NCBI GenBank assembly: GCA_026391995.1
Contig: JAPLCY010000096.1
Coordinates: 1-12,074, forward strand
Source of the DNA: Candidatus Auribacterota bacterium
GTDB lineage: Bacteria; Auribacterota; Tritonobacteria; UBA1439
DNA length: 12,074 bases
Direction of reading: 5' to 3'
Shown here: positions 1-7,634 of the stretch, one piece after another
Position numbering within the stretch: position 1 is the first letter of the stretch
How the letters are laid out: every line of letters starts with the position of its first letter
The notes under the pieces: generated by a model
Told to the model about the DNA's origin: nothing
Seen by the model: only the letters and a program-made list of their open reading frames with translations
Databases searched by the model: none
Translations under genes and position numbers: made by a program

Positions 1-18
1 CGTATAAGGAGCTGAACG

Positions 19-1017
19 GTGATCAGCAGGCGAGCGATCTTCATCACGGGGGCATCCGGCTTTATTGGTAGTAACCTGACCGCGCGATTGATCTCATCTG
101 GTGCTGAGCTATATGCGCTTGCCCAAAAGGATATGCCGTACACCCACGACCGTTTCAACGCAGTCAGGGGGGATGTGCTGCAGCTGGAAAGTTTTTACAG
201 TGCACTCAAGGGATGCGATACACTTTTTCACTGCGCGGCGTATATTTCCTTTGACAAAAGGGATTTTGAAAAAAGTTATCAAGTTAATGTGATCGGGACA
301 AAAAATGTGCTTGAGGCTGCATATCGAACCGGGGTAAAAAAAGTTGTACATCTCAGTGCGTGTGCAGTGCTGGGCTTTTCGCCGGATGGTGACACGATAC
401 TGGATGAAACGGCCCAGCCGGAGATCAAAAAAGAAAATATATACGCGTACACAAAGAAACTGGCGGAAGAAGAGGTTAAGAAATACGTGCAGAAAGGACT
501 CGATGTCTCTATCGCCAATATCACCACGGTATACGGGCGGGGGGATAGGAGGCTCAACTCGGGGGGCATCATCAAATCGGTGTATCGCGGGAAGATGAAA
601 TATATTCCCCCCGGGGGAACGACTTTTGTCTCCGTGAGCGATCTTGTTGAAGGGCTGATCTTGCTCGCGGGGAAGGGGAGGCCGGGAGAGCGCTACATTT
701 TCTGCACGGAGAACATGGGATACGGCGATCTGGTCAGGAGGATCGCCGCTACCCTGGGGGTGGCCCCTCCGCGATTCCCCCTCCCGCGGCTTGCATATTA
801 CCCGGCGCTCTGGGCGCTCAAACTGCGTTCGCTCCGGCCGGCAGCCGGGGGTGGGGCGGTGGATATCATGACCCCCCAGATTTTGAAGGAGACGTTCGGC
901 TATAAGTATTTCAGCGCCGGGAAGGCGCGACGGGAGCTCGGGTGGCGTCCGGTGCAGCGTTTTGAGGACGCTGTCCGTGAAGCATTTCAGTATTACAGGG
1001 AACATAACCTGATCTGA
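19..1017 (+). CDS. NAD(P)-dependent sugar epimerase/dehydratase (extended SDR, HpnA/DFR-like)
   Basis: This is an extended short-chain dehydrogenase of 332 aa, a normal length for the family. The Rossmann nucleotide-binding motif GASGFIG lies at residues 11-17. The catalytic YxxxK is Y142/K146, and S113 in the HLSACAVLG stretch is the likely third catalytic residue. The later PPGGTTFVSVSDL stretch resembles dihydroflavonol-reductase-like and hopanoid-associated HpnA-type epimerases rather than UDP-glucose 4-epimerase. The likely role is cytoplasmic oxidation, reduction or epimerisation of a nucleotide sugar or related substrate; the substrate cannot be read from the sequence. The start is GTG, supported by AAGGAG at 6-11 with 7-nt spacing. 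The stop is 6 nt before the downstream methyltransferase ATG, so the two are probably co-transcribed. The promoter must lie outside the window. Confidence 0.9.
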   Translation: MISRRAIFITGASGFIGSNLTARLISSGAELYALAQKDMPYTHDRFNAVRGDVLQLESFYSALKGCDTLFHCAAYISFDKRDFEKSYQVNVIGTKNVLEAAYRTGVKKVVHLSACAVLGFSPDGDTILDETAQPEIKKENIYAYTKKLAEEEVKKYVQKGLDVSIANITTVYGRGDRRLNSGGIIKSVYRGKMKYIPPGGTTFVSVSDLVEGLILLAGKGRPGERYIFCTENMGYGDLVRRIAATLGVAPPRFPLPRLAYYPALWALKLRSLRPAAGGGAVDIMTPQILKETFGYKYFSAGKARRELGWRPVQRFEDAVREAFQYYREHNLI

Positions 1018-1023
1018 GATAAC

Positions 1024-1770
1024 ATGAACGAACTCGGATGCCATGTCAAGCGGGCCAACCGTGACTTTTACGATATCGTGGGGGCCGCCTATGAGTCAAT
1101 TGACGGGCGGAGGTCTGAGCGGCTTGCCGGGTACGTTGCCGGGCGGATGGAGATGCTTTCGCGCCGCGCCGGTTCGGAATCAATGCTGGATCTGGGGTGT
1201 GGAAACGGTTTTGTGGCCCGGGTGGCAAAAGCGTATTTTCGGAGGCAATATGCCGTTGACATCTCCTGCTCTATACTGCGGTCAATTGCCGATGGCACGC
1301 CGGTGAAACTGTGCGCCGATTCCGACTCTATTCCGATCCGGGGAGGCCGGGTGAACTGCGTTGTCACGTTCGCCATGCTCCACCACTGCTTCGAATATGA
1401 AAAGCTGTTGTCGGAAATCCACCGGGTGCTTGCCCCCGGGGGGGTGTACTATTCCGACCACGACATGGACGAGCTGTTCTTTTCGCGTTTCAGGCTCGCG
1501 ATTGAGGCATATCATTTATTCAATAACGCAAAGAGGCGATACCGTCGCGCGTTCAAAAACATTTCGGCGGAGTTGTATGACTATTCGGAATACCACCGGC
1601 GCGGCATTCCCTCCGGGACGATTCTGTCGCTTCTCGCCCGGCTCGGCTTCAGAGAGGTGACATGTGATTACCACTGGTTCGGGCTGTCGCCGGTGACGGA
1701 CCGGTTATTCGGTGTGAGGACGTTTCGACGGGGATTAGCTCCCCTGACGAGAATTATCGCGGTGAAATAG
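1024..1770 (+). CDS. Class I SAM-dependent methyltransferase (Methyltransf_11-like)
   Basis: This 248-aa protein has a classic class I methyltransferase core. Motif I is LDLGCGNGF (residues 55-63), which binds SAM. The acidic end of strand beta-2 is VDIS (78-81), followed by the ADSDSIPI segment (98-105). The motif IV equivalent is VVTFAMLHHC (113-122), and EIHRVLAPGG (131-140) is the typical post-motif. The C-terminal third is rich in basic and aromatic residues and probably forms the substrate cap. No membrane segment is seen, so it should act in the cytoplasm. It sits 6 nt after the epimerase stop and 8 nt before the radical SAM gene, which suggests one operon and a role in modifying a sugar or lipid. 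The methyl acceptor (O, N or C) cannot be inferred. Confidence 0.88.
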   Translation: MNELGCHVKRANRDFYDIVGAAYESIDGRRSERLAGYVAGRMEMLSRRAGSESMLDLGCGNGFVARVAKAYFRRQYAVDISCSILRSIADGTPVKLCADSDSIPIRGGRVNCVVTFAMLHHCFEYEKLLSEIHRVLAPGGVYYSDHDMDELFFSRFRLAIEAYHLFNNAKRRYRRAFKNISAELYDYSEYHRRGIPSGTILSLLARLGFREVTCDYHWFGLSPVTDRLFGVRTFRRGLAPLTRIIAVK

Positions 1771-1778
1771 ATCAAGCC

Positions 1779-2922
1779 ATGAAAATCCTCCTGCTCTCGC
1801 CGCCTTTTCTGCCCGGCTACATGCGCAACGCCCGCTGCGATTTTGTGTCTCTTTCCGGGACGCAGTGGTACCCGATCCTTCTCGGCTATTGCGGCGCATG
1901 GCTGGAGAATTGCGGGCATGAGGTTGGCCTCGTTGACGCCCCCGCGTGCAAGCTCAATCATCGTGCGACGGAGAGGCTGGCGGAGGATTTCATGCCGGAC
2001 TGGCTGGTGGTGTACACCGGCAGGCTGAGCGAGGACAACGACATTGCATTCACCGACAGGCTGACGGAGCGCCTGGGTTGCGGGACGGTCATCGCCGGGC
2101 CGTACGCCTCCATCGCCCCAGAGGCGACGCTGGCGAAGTCAGCCCGGGTCAATCGCCTGGTAACGGGCGAGTTCGAATTCCCCGTCCGCGAGCTGGTCGA
2201 GGGGAGAGAGCCGGCAGGGATTCCCAACCTTGTGTACCGGGAGGGAGGAGAGATTGTCCGGAACCCGGAGAGGCAATACCTCGGGAGGGCGGGGCTGGAC
2301 GCCATCCCGTTCGTGTCGCGGTTCTTCAAAAGGCATCTGGATCTCCGAAGGTACAGGACGCCGTCGGAACCGTATCCGTTCGTGGACTGACTCACGGGGC
2401 GGGGGTGCATGTGGGGCAGGTGCACCTTCTGTCTCTGGGTGCATACATATGTGAAGGGGCCCGTCTATAATTCCCGGAGCGCCGGCAATGTGATCGAGGA
2501 GTTCCGGTACATCGCGCGCGAGATGCCGGAAATCAAGTCAGTCATGGTGCAGGATGATACCATGCCGGAAGAGAGGTTGATCGAGCTTTCGGAGGCCATG
2601 CTGAAGGCGGGGATAGGGCTGCCGTGGGGCCTGCGGGATCAGGCCGCACACCGCGCAGTTCCAGCTTATGATTCCCTTCCCCGGGACGCCGTTCTACACA
2701 GAGCTGCAAGAAAAGGGACTGCTCAAAGAAGGTGCCCCCCATTATCCGGGGCTCACAAGGGAAGAGATGGAAACCATGGTCAGGAAGGCTTACAGAAAAT
2801 TCTATGTCGGATTACCGTTCTTTACACAGCTCCTCCGCCATCCCCGTGAAATGTTCTTTTCACGATTCTGGGCCTACTACAATGCACTGAAGTTTATGTT
2901 GTGGAAGAAGTATATCCGTTGA
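1779..2922 (+). pseudogene. B12-binding radical SAM protein, disrupted by an in-frame TGA and an internal deletion/frameshift
   Basis: Three pieces together resemble a cobalamin-binding radical SAM enzyme. The first (1779-2390, 203 aa) looks like an N-terminal B12-binding-type domain, starting MKILLLSPPF and containing GYCGAWLENCGHEV. It stops at TGA 2388-2390. The same frame then continues with LTGRGC and a cysteine motif CX4CX2C (codons at 2406, 2421, 2430), the Fe-S/SAM site, running to about 2625-2645. Homology then resumes in another frame as AQFQLMIPFPGTPFY (about 2653-2700), the conserved end of the radical SAM barrel, and ends at 2922. The central barrel, roughly 80 residues judging by family architecture, appears missing at the frame switch. 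Two independent lesions point to a decayed gene. An assembly error at the second site, or recoding of the TGA, are less likely alternatives. The true ancestor may have made P- or C-methylations, which is only inference. Confidence 0.85.
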
Positions 2923-2932
2923 CATGCCCGCA

Positions 2933-4630
2933 TCAGCGCGCACCGGAGCCCTGTGGGGGAGACAGCACGCCGAACGACGCTTCCCTGATTACCATCTGGC
3001 TGTTCTCGTAGACCGTCTTTGTTGTCGTCGGATCAAATAAGATACAACTTCTCGCCGTACCGACATACCAGGGTATTTTTACCATATCAAAGTAGAGCAG
3101 TTTTTTGAGCTTTCCCTCATTTACAAGTGGGCTGATAAAGCGAGTGTTCTCGATGCCGCGTTGACTATACGCACGAGAGTAGAGGTTGAGGTACCGATTA
3201 AAAATGCCGTACACATGGGAGTTGGGGCCCCCCATGGTATGGCCGGGGCGGGGCATGAGGAAATATGTCCCCTCTCCAAAGAGGGAATCCGCCGTCTTCG
3301 CCAGATCATAGAGGCCCCTGTGGTCGAAGTAGAAGTACCAGATAGTTTCGTAGGGCCACTTCTTTGCCGAGGGGAGGAAGGGGATTGAGTTATTGGTGAT
3401 GCCGATGAGGAGGCAGGTGCTGTGTATGTTGCTCCAGACGAGCGACCCCAAGAAGACGAGCATGAGCGCGGAGAAGCGGAGGGGACGAATACCGCCCTGT
3501 ACCACCGTGTCCCAGTAGATCCCGATAGTGATGAAAACGGGGAGCGTGAAGGAGTCCCAGCGCTCCACGACCCAGGTGTCGTACAGGAACGAATGGCCGG
3601 CGTCGAGCAGAAAGAGGGCAAAAAGGATTTTCACGGCGCGCCTTTCTCTTGTCCTGAACGCTGCGGCGAAATAGATACAGAAGAAGAGAGCAACGATCAG
3701 GTAGCCGAGTATGTCTCTATCGTAGCAATCGGTATTGATGAAAATCTCCTGAAAACCATATAGGCTCGAACGGATACCGATGAATGCGAGATGGATCTGC
3801 TGCGTGAGCGAGCACCGCGGCGGGGTAAGATAAAATCTTCCCGGCACCCTGTGGAAGACCCAGAAGTCCAGTTTCGAGGAGACGGGCTCGGCGACGCTCT
3901 GGATCCAGTATATCCCGTAAAGAGAGCCGAAGCAGAAGAGCAGACCGGCGAGACCCGCCAGGGTTACGCGGAGGCGCGTGCTGCGGGAGGGGGGACGCAC
4001 AAACGCCAGGGAGAGAATAAGGGGAAGTGCCACGATGTTTTTCATGTGCGCCGCCACGCTGAGCCCGCCGGCGATCCCCGCGAGAAATGCCCAGCCGATA
4101 GGATGCTTCTCCCGTGCCACCTCCTTCACTGCACCCGTTGCGACAAGGACGGATATGACGAAGAGGAGATTGAAGAAGTTTGCGATGACGTTGTCGTCGC
4201 AGGTGGTGATCAACCACGAGTAACCTAGCACGTAGAGGGGCATGAGGCTGATGATGAGCATGATCCAGAAATGGCGCATGGTGTGACGGCAGATAAAGAA
4301 CAGGAGTGGGATGGTGGCGAGCGCGCTGATGAGCGTGGAGATTTTAAATCCCATCAGATAGTCCCACGGCCCCCAGAAGGAGCAGATTCTGGTAACGAGA
4401 TAGACGAGAGAAAACATGAGTAGATGAAATTTCGCAAACCAGCCGCTTATCGCAATACAGTTGAGGAATGTCATCTTGTCTTTCAGGGGTTGGAGGGATG
4501 CCACATAGTTGAGGGTGTCCTGGTCCATGCAGAAATTGCTGAAGATGGTATATGCGTAGATGGCCGCGGTGATGGCCATGGCGGCGATGAGCAGGGATAT
4601 GCGTAACGGGGATAATTTTCCGCTTTGCAT
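2933..4630 (-). CDS. Polytopic membrane protein, probable GT-C type glycosyltransferase
   Basis: The protein has many hydrophobic segments over its first ~410 residues and a C-terminal ~150-residue soluble part. I place the start at ATG 4630 (565 aa), beginning MQSGKLSPLRI directly before the first membrane helix. An in-frame ATG further upstream at 4780 would add 50 atypical residues and overlap the divergent gene. After the first helix comes MDQD (D36, D38), where GT-C enzymes carry catalytic acidic residues in the first periplasmic loop. A second acidic pair, D145/D146 in TTCDDN, also lies near a helix end. This suggests a transferase that uses a polyprenyl-phosphate sugar on the outer face of the inner membrane. 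Acceptor and sugar are unknown. A weak AGGA lies upstream of the ATG. It is the only minus-strand gene here and converges on the broken radical SAM gene with a 10-bp gap. Confidence 0.8.
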   Translation of the reverse strand: MQSGKLSPLRISLLIAAMAITAAIYAYTIFSNFCMDQDTLNYVASLQPLKDKMTFLNCIAISGWFAKFHLLMFSLVYLVTRICSFWGPWDYLMGFKISTLISALATIPLLFFICRHTMRHFWIMLIISLMPLYVLGYSWLITTCDDNVIANFFNLLFVISVLVATGAVKEVAREKHPIGWAFLAGIAGGLSVAAHMKNIVALPLILSLAFVRPPSRSTRLRVTLAGLAGLLFCFGSLYGIYWIQSVAEPVSSKLDFWVFHRVPGRFYLTPPRCSLTQQIHLAFIGIRSSLYGFQEIFINTDCYDRDILGYLIVALFFCIYFAAAFRTRERRAVKILFALFLLDAGHSFLYDTWVVERWDSFTLPVFITIGIYWDTVVQGGIRPLRFSALMLVFLGSLVWSNIHSTCLLIGITNNSIPFLPSAKKWPYETIWYFYFDHRGLYDLAKTADSLFGEGTYFLMPRPGHTMGGPNSHVYGIFNRYLNLYSRAYSQRGIENTRFISPLVNEGKLKKLLYFDMVKIPWYVGTARSCILFDPTTTKTVYENSQMVIREASFGVLSPPQGSGAR

Positions 4631-4637
4631 GAATCCT

Positions 4638-4666
4638 ACTATACAAATTCCGGTCCCGCTTGTGAA
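4638..4666 (-). promoter_or_regulatory. Putative sigma70-type promoter for the minus-strand membrane protein
   Basis: Read on the minus strand, TTCACA (4666-4661) and TATAGT (4643-4638) are separated by 17 nt, close to the sigma70 consensus. The predicted transcript would begin at about 4631, right at the ATG (4630), so the message would be leaderless or nearly so. The spacing to the start codon is the main reason for doubt. Confidence 0.35.
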
Positions 4667-4671
4667 GCGAT

Positions 4672-4701
4672 TTGAATTTATCCTGCTACATGGGATATAA
4701 T
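4672..4701 (+). promoter_or_regulatory. Putative sigma70-type promoter for the plus-strand membrane glycosyltransferase
   Basis: TTGAAT (4672-4677) and a perfect TATAAT (4696-4701) are separated by 18 nt. The expected transcription start, near 4708, is only about five bases before the ATG at 4713. No Shine-Dalgarno sequence is visible in GAACAGCG just before the ATG, which agrees with a near-leaderless message. Confidence 0.5.
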
Positions 4702-4712
4702 AACGAACAGCG

Positions 4713-6506
4713 ATGAAACGACTGATCGAGTGGATCCTGATTGCGGGAATTCTGATACTGGCATTCAAACTGCGGTACACGGACCCGTACTGCCTGGCGG
4801 ACCTGGCGATCGTTCCCGACTCCGCCCAGTATGCCGTGGCGGGGTATAACCTCGCCCATCATAAGGGATTGCGGGTGTATATCAATGACTTGAAGCTTCC
4901 CCTCATGTATCCCCCCGGCTTCCCGCTCATTCTTGCACTCTTCTATTGTGTGAGCAGCGCAGCCTTGCATCAGGCGATTTATGTGGTCCTGGTATCCAGT
5001 CTTGTCTCCATTCTATTGGTGTATCTCTTCGCCCGCTCAGTATTCGACGTCCCCACGGCACTCCTTGCAGCGCTTCTCCTCTCGGTAGCTCCGCTCTATG
5101 TGGGGTACAGCCAGGTGCTCATCAGCGATATGGTTTCGAATGTATTCATTGTCGCTGGACTCTGGCTGGCGTGGCGAGCGGCGAACGTTGGGGGACAACG
5201 CCTGTGGCTATGGTTTTTTGCGGGAGTCAATTGTGGTTTTTCGGCGGCCATCCACATGCTGAGTGGCATAACGGTTGTACCGCTCGCCCTGGCCTGCCTG
5301 CTGGGTGCCAGGGGCAGGATGCGCGAGGCGATATGCTCGCTCTCCCTTTCGGCAGGTGGTTTCATCATCGGTTTTTCGCCGGTTCTTGCATATAATGCTG
5401 CGGCATTCGGCAGCATGTTCAAGGATGGCTACAACTACTGGGAGCGATGGGAGGGAGGGAGCCGGTATTTTTCTTTCTGGTATGCATTTGCGAATACCGC
5501 TGTTTCCGAACGTGGGGATGAACGCGGAAACATAGTTTACTTCATGTGGCATTTTTTAGGCCTGAGCTGGCCCACGCTATTCGCACCTTACTTTTTCGGA
5601 GTGCTCCTCTGTGCGTGTATCGGCGGTGCAGCATCCCTCGCGTGCGCTCGCGGCCTATTCAAAAATAAACTCTTTGCATGGGGAGTCGTTCTTTCAGTCG
5701 CGTTTTGCGCGATGGCCGCAGTCATTCTCATTGCCTCAGGGACGGCAACAGTGGAGTGTCCGGCAGTGTACCCGTTCTGCATCCTTGCAGCCGTCTCCGT
5801 CGCCGTCGCCACACTGGTTATTGTGCGCGGTCCCTCCTTCCTCGGAGAGCGGCCCGGGACCGGCATCAGGATATTCGGCGCCATGAGCGTCGCTTTCATC
5901 CTTGTCACGCTCAGCGTGCTATTGTTCTATGCCTACCAGATGGCCAAATTCTTCCTGCCCGTCATCCCGTTCATGTGCGTCCTCGCCGCGTATGGCATTG
6001 TTATCCTCATCAGGCTGTCCCGTGGGCAGGGTATGCATCATCGCTTTATGCGGGTCGGCGTGATCACCCTTATTGCAGTCACCGCATGGGGCTGCTGGAG
6101 GCCTTTTGCGGGGGGCGATTATAGCGGCCGCGCCCCGACATGGTGGTACGAGGGATTGCGCGTCCTGGATTCACTGGCTCCTCAGGATGCCGTGCTCATA
6201 TCCGGCATTGACGGGGTATATGTGACGCACTATTTCATACACGGGACGCAACGCGCGTACATGCCCGTTGCCAGGGGGGTCGAATATATCCGCCAGAAGA
6301 ACCTCCCGCTTGTTGTCCCCGGGGAGAATATCGGCTACCTGAGGCAGCTCCTGGCACAGGGGAAGAAGATATACATGGACGGATTCACATATCAATGGTG
6401 GGCGCGCAACCGCGTTGAACTAGAACGGGATTTTATACTGGTGCCCGTGGCGCCATACTATGGTGGGAAGCTGTTCATTTATGAACTAATAGCGAGGAAG
6501 TCGTGA
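4713..6506 (+). CDS. GT-C membrane glycosyltransferase, PMT/ArnT (GT39)-like
   Basis: This 597-aa protein has roughly a dozen hydrophobic segments and a C-terminal soluble domain. The first external loop holds VPDSAQYAVAGYNL with D36, the position of the catalytic acidic residue in the PMT/ArnT-like family. MYPPGFPL (65-72) and LISDM (136-140) are further typical family signatures near the start and the third helix. The expected reaction is transfer of a sugar from a polyprenyl-phosphate carrier to a lipid, glycan or protein on the periplasmic face. The specific substrate cannot be told. No clear Shine-Dalgarno precedes the ATG, and the putative promoter lies only 11 nt upstream. Its TGA overlaps the GTG start of the SGNH gene, so both should be translated in a coupled way from one message. 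Confidence 0.85.
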   Translation: MKRLIEWILIAGILILAFKLRYTDPYCLADLAIVPDSAQYAVAGYNLAHHKGLRVYINDLKLPLMYPPGFPLILALFYCVSSAALHQAIYVVLVSSLVSILLVYLFARSVFDVPTALLAALLLSVAPLYVGYSQVLISDMVSNVFIVAGLWLAWRAANVGGQRLWLWFFAGVNCGFSAAIHMLSGITVVPLALACLLGARGRMREAICSLSLSAGGFIIGFSPVLAYNAAAFGSMFKDGYNYWERWEGGSRYFSFWYAFANTAVSERGDERGNIVYFMWHFLGLSWPTLFAPYFFGVLLCACIGGAASLACARGLFKNKLFAWGVVLSVAFCAMAAVILIASGTATVECPAVYPFCILAAVSVAVATLVIVRGPSFLGERPGTGIRIFGAMSVAFILVTLSVLLFYAYQMAKFFLPVIPFMCVLAAYGIVILIRLSRGQGMHHRFMRVGVITLIAVTAWGCWRPFAGGDYSGRAPTWWYEGLRVLDSLAPQDAVLISGIDGVYVTHYFIHGTQRAYMPVARGVEYIRQKNLPLVVPGENIGYLRQLLAQGKKIYMDGFTYQWWARNRVELERDFILVPVAPYYGGKLFIYELIARKS

Positions 6507-7585
6507 GATTCGGAACACCCCTATCCCTCACAAAGAGGTTGCTGGCGCTGCTCATCACCCTTGCCGTGGTGCTTACAGCGGGGGAAGTTGCCCTGCGCCT
6601 CCTCGCTCCATTCCCCGACTACACCTCTGAGACAATCCATTCGTTCCCCGACCAGTACCATCCGATCCTGGGCTATGCCGGCGTGCCGAATCTGGAGACG
6701 TGGTTTATCCTTCCTGATTTCAAACACAAAATCGTGAACAACTCTCGCGGGTTCAGGGACCGGGACCGGTCGTATGACAAGGGGGACAGGAAGAGGATCA
6801 TCGTTCTTGGCGATTCGACGGCGTGGGGGTGGGGGGTCGAGGCGGAGGAGCGATTTTCGGACATCATGGAGAAGCGGCTACCCGGGTGGGAGGTGATCAA
6901 TCTCGCCCAGGCAGGCTATTCCACCGACCAGGAATTGCTTGTACTGGAGACGGAAGGGGTGAAATATCGCCCGGACATCGTGATCCTCCTCTTTGACCGT
7001 AACGATGTTGTTGAGGGGAACAATGCCAGGATTATTGACGGCATACAACCGAAGCCGTTTTTCGTGGATGAAGGGAGCGCGCTGGTGCTGAAAAATACGC
7101 CTGTCCCGTGTGACAGCGACTACTGGATGAAAAAAGCGTTGCTCGCGCGCACCTATGGCGGGCCCGGAGAAACACCACCGTCGTTCTGGGCGAATCTTCT
7201 CACGAGCTCCCATCTATATAATTGGATCACCTTCAGGCTCGCGCACCCCATATGGGCTGGGTCGGGAGCTACGAATATTCAGCCCGACGTGTCCATGCTC
7301 GAGAAAAACATGGCCCTGACGAAAAAATTACTGAAGCGGATTGACAATCTTTGCGGGGAGCACGGCGCGCGCTTCGTCATCACCGACATCCCGTCCGAGT
7401 ACTCACCACTCCTCCGTGGCTTCTGCCGTCAAGAGAATATTTTGTACATTGACCTCGAGCCATGCCTGAAGGGGAGGCTCAGACCGGTTGTGCACCGAAA
7501 GGTGGGGCACTGGACACCATACGGCCACAGGGTTGTCGCCGCGGCCATGATAGAATGTCTGAGAGAGCATGGATTTGTGAAATAG
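6503..7585 (+). CDS. SGNH/GDSL-hydrolase-like membrane-anchored protein
   Basis: This 360-aa protein starts with a membrane helix (about residues 10-34), placing the rest in the periplasm or outside. The SGNH blocks are visible: block I VLGDSTAWGWG with nucleophile S105, a block II glycine at G138 in AQAGYSTDQE, a block III asparagine N167 in DRNDVVEG, and a C-terminal histidine pair in GHWTPYGH (H336, H342). The family often has an Asp two residues before the first of these His, but here it is V334, so activity is not certain. Known relatives hydrolyse or transfer acyl groups, often O-acetyl, on glycans and lipids. The start is GTG, overlapping the preceding TGA (GTGA 6503-6506), with GAGGAAG at 6494-6500 as RBS. 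Coupling to a GT-C transferase suggests modification of the same surface glycan. Confidence 0.82.
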   Translation: MRFGTPLSLTKRLLALLITLAVVLTAGEVALRLLAPFPDYTSETIHSFPDQYHPILGYAGVPNLETWFILPDFKHKIVNNSRGFRDRDRSYDKGDRKRIIVLGDSTAWGWGVEAEERFSDIMEKRLPGWEVINLAQAGYSTDQELLVLETEGVKYRPDIVILLFDRNDVVEGNNARIIDGIQPKPFFVDEGSALVLKNTPVPCDSDYWMKKALLARTYGGPGETPPSFWANLLTSSHLYNWITFRLAHPIWAGSGATNIQPDVSMLEKNMALTKKLLKRIDNLCGEHGARFVITDIPSEYSPLLRGFCRQENILYIDLEPCLKGRLRPVVHRKVGHWTPYGHRVVAAAMIECLREHGFVK

Positions 7586-7634
7586 GTATGCGCCTTTCTG
7601 CAGGCGTCATTAGAGACAAGGCGGAAAGAGAATA

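Noticed and set aside
109..1044. Long minus-strand open frame opposite the epimerase
   Set aside because: It is antisense to a gene with clear SDR motifs and shows no recognisable domain.
1779..2390. TGA reassigned to Gly or Trp, which would make the radical SAM gene intact
   Set aside because: Other genes in the window end at TGA with proper neighbour spacing (1015-1017, 6504-6506), none has an internal TGA, and the downstream frame change would still break the protein.
3422..4228. Plus-strand open frames over the minus-strand membrane gene
   Set aside because: They are highly charged, low-similarity shadow frames of a coherent membrane protein.
4631..4780. Longer form of the minus-strand membrane protein starting at 4780
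   Set aside because: The extra 50 residues lack family-like features and overlap the divergent gene and its promoter; ATG 4630 precedes the first membrane helix.
7587..7612. Hairpin around CGCC...GGCG between the SGNH gene and the next membrane gene as a terminator
   Set aside because: The stem is short with a bulge and no T run follows, so it does not look like an intrinsic terminator.
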